Assembly: GCA_964533265.1 (NCBI GenBank)
Contig: CAZHJW010000135.1
Span: 1 to 6,436, forward strand
From: UBA1100 sp964533265
Lineage (GTDB): Bacteria > Verrucomicrobiota > Verrucomicrobiia > Limisphaerales > UBA1100
Length of the DNA stretch: 6,436 nucleotides
Direction: 5' to 3'
Positions 5,670 through 6,436 of this stretch are shown in pieces (within the stretch, counting starts at the first letter, position 1; each line of letters begins with the position of its first letter). The notes beneath the pieces were generated by a model. It did no database searches. It was not told the DNA's origin and saw only the letters and a program-made list of their open reading frames with translations. Made by a program: the position numbers and the translations under genes.

Positions 5670-6436
5670 ATGTTCAAAAGACAAGTTTGGTTTAAGTTGA
5701 TAGTCATTATACTGCTGCCCTTTACGGCTAAAGCGGCTGAGCGTCCGAATATTCTCTTTATTATGAGCGATGACCATGCGTCTGAGGCAATCGGGGCGTA
5801 TGGATCATGGCTCAAAGACTTTGTCCATACACCTACTCTCGACCGTTTGGCGGCTGAAGGCATGCGATTTACCAATGTGTGCTGCAATAATTCGATCTGT
5901 TCGCCCAGTCGCGCCAGCATCATCAGTGGCCAGTACAGCCACGTGACGGGCGCGCTTAATTTAAATTGCCGCCTAAAGCCCGATGCCCCCAGTTACATTA
6001 AGGAGTTGAACCAACATGGCTACCAAACCTGTGTGGTTGGCAAATGGCATATGCAACAGTTTCCGCGTGGGGTAGGCGATTACGCTGTAACCAAAGGGCA
6101 GGGGAAATATTATAATCCTACTTTGCATCGCCCTGATGGATCGCAGGAAAAGTACGAGGGCTATTATGCCGATCGTTATGCTGATTGGGCATTAAAGTGG
6201 CTAAAGAGGCGCGATGCAAAAAAGCCGTTTTATCTTAGCCTGCACTTTAAAGGTCCTCATGAGTCTTTCGAGTATCCTGAGCGTTGGGCCAAACTGCATG
6301 AGGGGCGCAAAATTCCAGAGCCTCCTACCTTGCATGAGGATGTGGATGCCCGTAGTCCGCACCTAAAGGCGTTACACTATTCGTCGATGTTTGATCCCAA
6401 ATCGCCCAAGCCCTATTACTTGAAGTACGAGGACGA
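5670..6436 (+). CDS. Secreted Cys-type sulfatase (family S1), N-terminal part (3' end outside window)
   Basis: A second sulfatase, with 255 complete codons before the window ends; full members are usually 450-550 residues. The ATG at 5670 follows AGGG at 5661-5664. A signal peptide (about 1-23, core LIVIILLPFTAKA) precedes PNILFIMSDDH with metal ligands D34 and D35. CSPSR (77-81) is the formylglycine site with Cys77. GYQTCVVGKWH gives Lys125, and FYLSLHFKGPHESFEYP gives His197. The SDHG block and C-terminal domain lie beyond the window. It differs clearly from the sulfatase at 1781-3181 (CSPSR against CVPSR, GKWH against GKWM, different spacing), so it is not a recent duplicate and probably has another substrate. 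It is transcribed away from the selenocysteine peroxiredoxin across a 71-bp shared upstream region that shows no convincing promoter on either strand. Confidence 0.92.
   Translation, partial: MFKRQVWFKLIVIILLPFTAKAAERPNILFIMSDDHASEAIGAYGSWLKDFVHTPTLDRLAAEGMRFTNVCCNNSICSPSRASIISGQYSHVTGALNLNCRLKPDAPSYIKELNQHGYQTCVVGKWHMQQFPRGVGDYAVTKGQGKYYNPTLHRPDGSQEKYEGYYADRYADWALKWLKRRDAKKPFYLSLHFKGPHESFEYPERWAKLHEGRKIPEPPTLHEDVDARSPHLKALHYSSMFDPKSPKPYYLKYED

Noticed and set aside
5645..5923. 92-residue minus-strand open frame over the start of the second sulfatase
   Set aside because: It is antisense to a gene with clear sulfatase motifs and shows no recognisable domain.

Overview
This window looks like chromosomal DNA from a free-living, probably aquatic bacterium of the PVC superphylum, most likely Verrucomicrobiota. 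The assignment is an inference. It rests on two formylglycine-type sulfatases, a ThuA-domain remnant, a DUF2061 protein and a secreted AhpC/TSA peroxiredoxin of a kind common there. Base composition is roughly balanced and no transposase, integrase or phage gene is visible. Start and stop edges cut two genes: zwf on the left and a sulfatase on the right.

Positions 1-3181 read as one plus-strand operon: the 3' part of zwf (glucose-6-phosphate dehydrogenase), pgl (6-phosphogluconolactonase), a two-helix DUF2061 membrane protein, and a secreted Cys-type sulfatase. zwf/pgl and DUF2061/sulfatase each overlap by 4 nt (ATGA), and only 9 nt separate pgl from DUF2061. The oxidative pentose phosphate pathway is thus tied to sulfate-ester hydrolysis, as would suit growth on sulfated glycans. 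After a short gap with a leader hairpin come a tandem-domain universal stress protein (3245-4117) and the decayed remains of a ThuA-domain gene (4139-4579), which has lost its middle and carries four in-frame stops.

Positions 4576-5598 hold two minus-strand genes: a small VOC (glyoxalase-fold) protein with a promoter that predicts a leaderless mRNA, and, upstream of it behind a clear Rho-independent terminator, an exported peroxiredoxin. A second secreted sulfatase (5670 onward) is divergent from the peroxiredoxin and runs off the window.

The main discovery is the peroxiredoxin. Its reading frame is interrupted by a single UGA exactly at the peroxidatic cysteine of the P-x-x-x-T-x-x-C motif. 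A 7-bp stem with a 5-nt loop lies at the right distance downstream for a bacterial SECIS element. It is best read as a 176-residue selenoprotein (Sec65, with Cys69 nearby) that ordinary gene callers would split in two. UGA serves as a normal stop for three other genes in the window, so this is not a changed genetic code.
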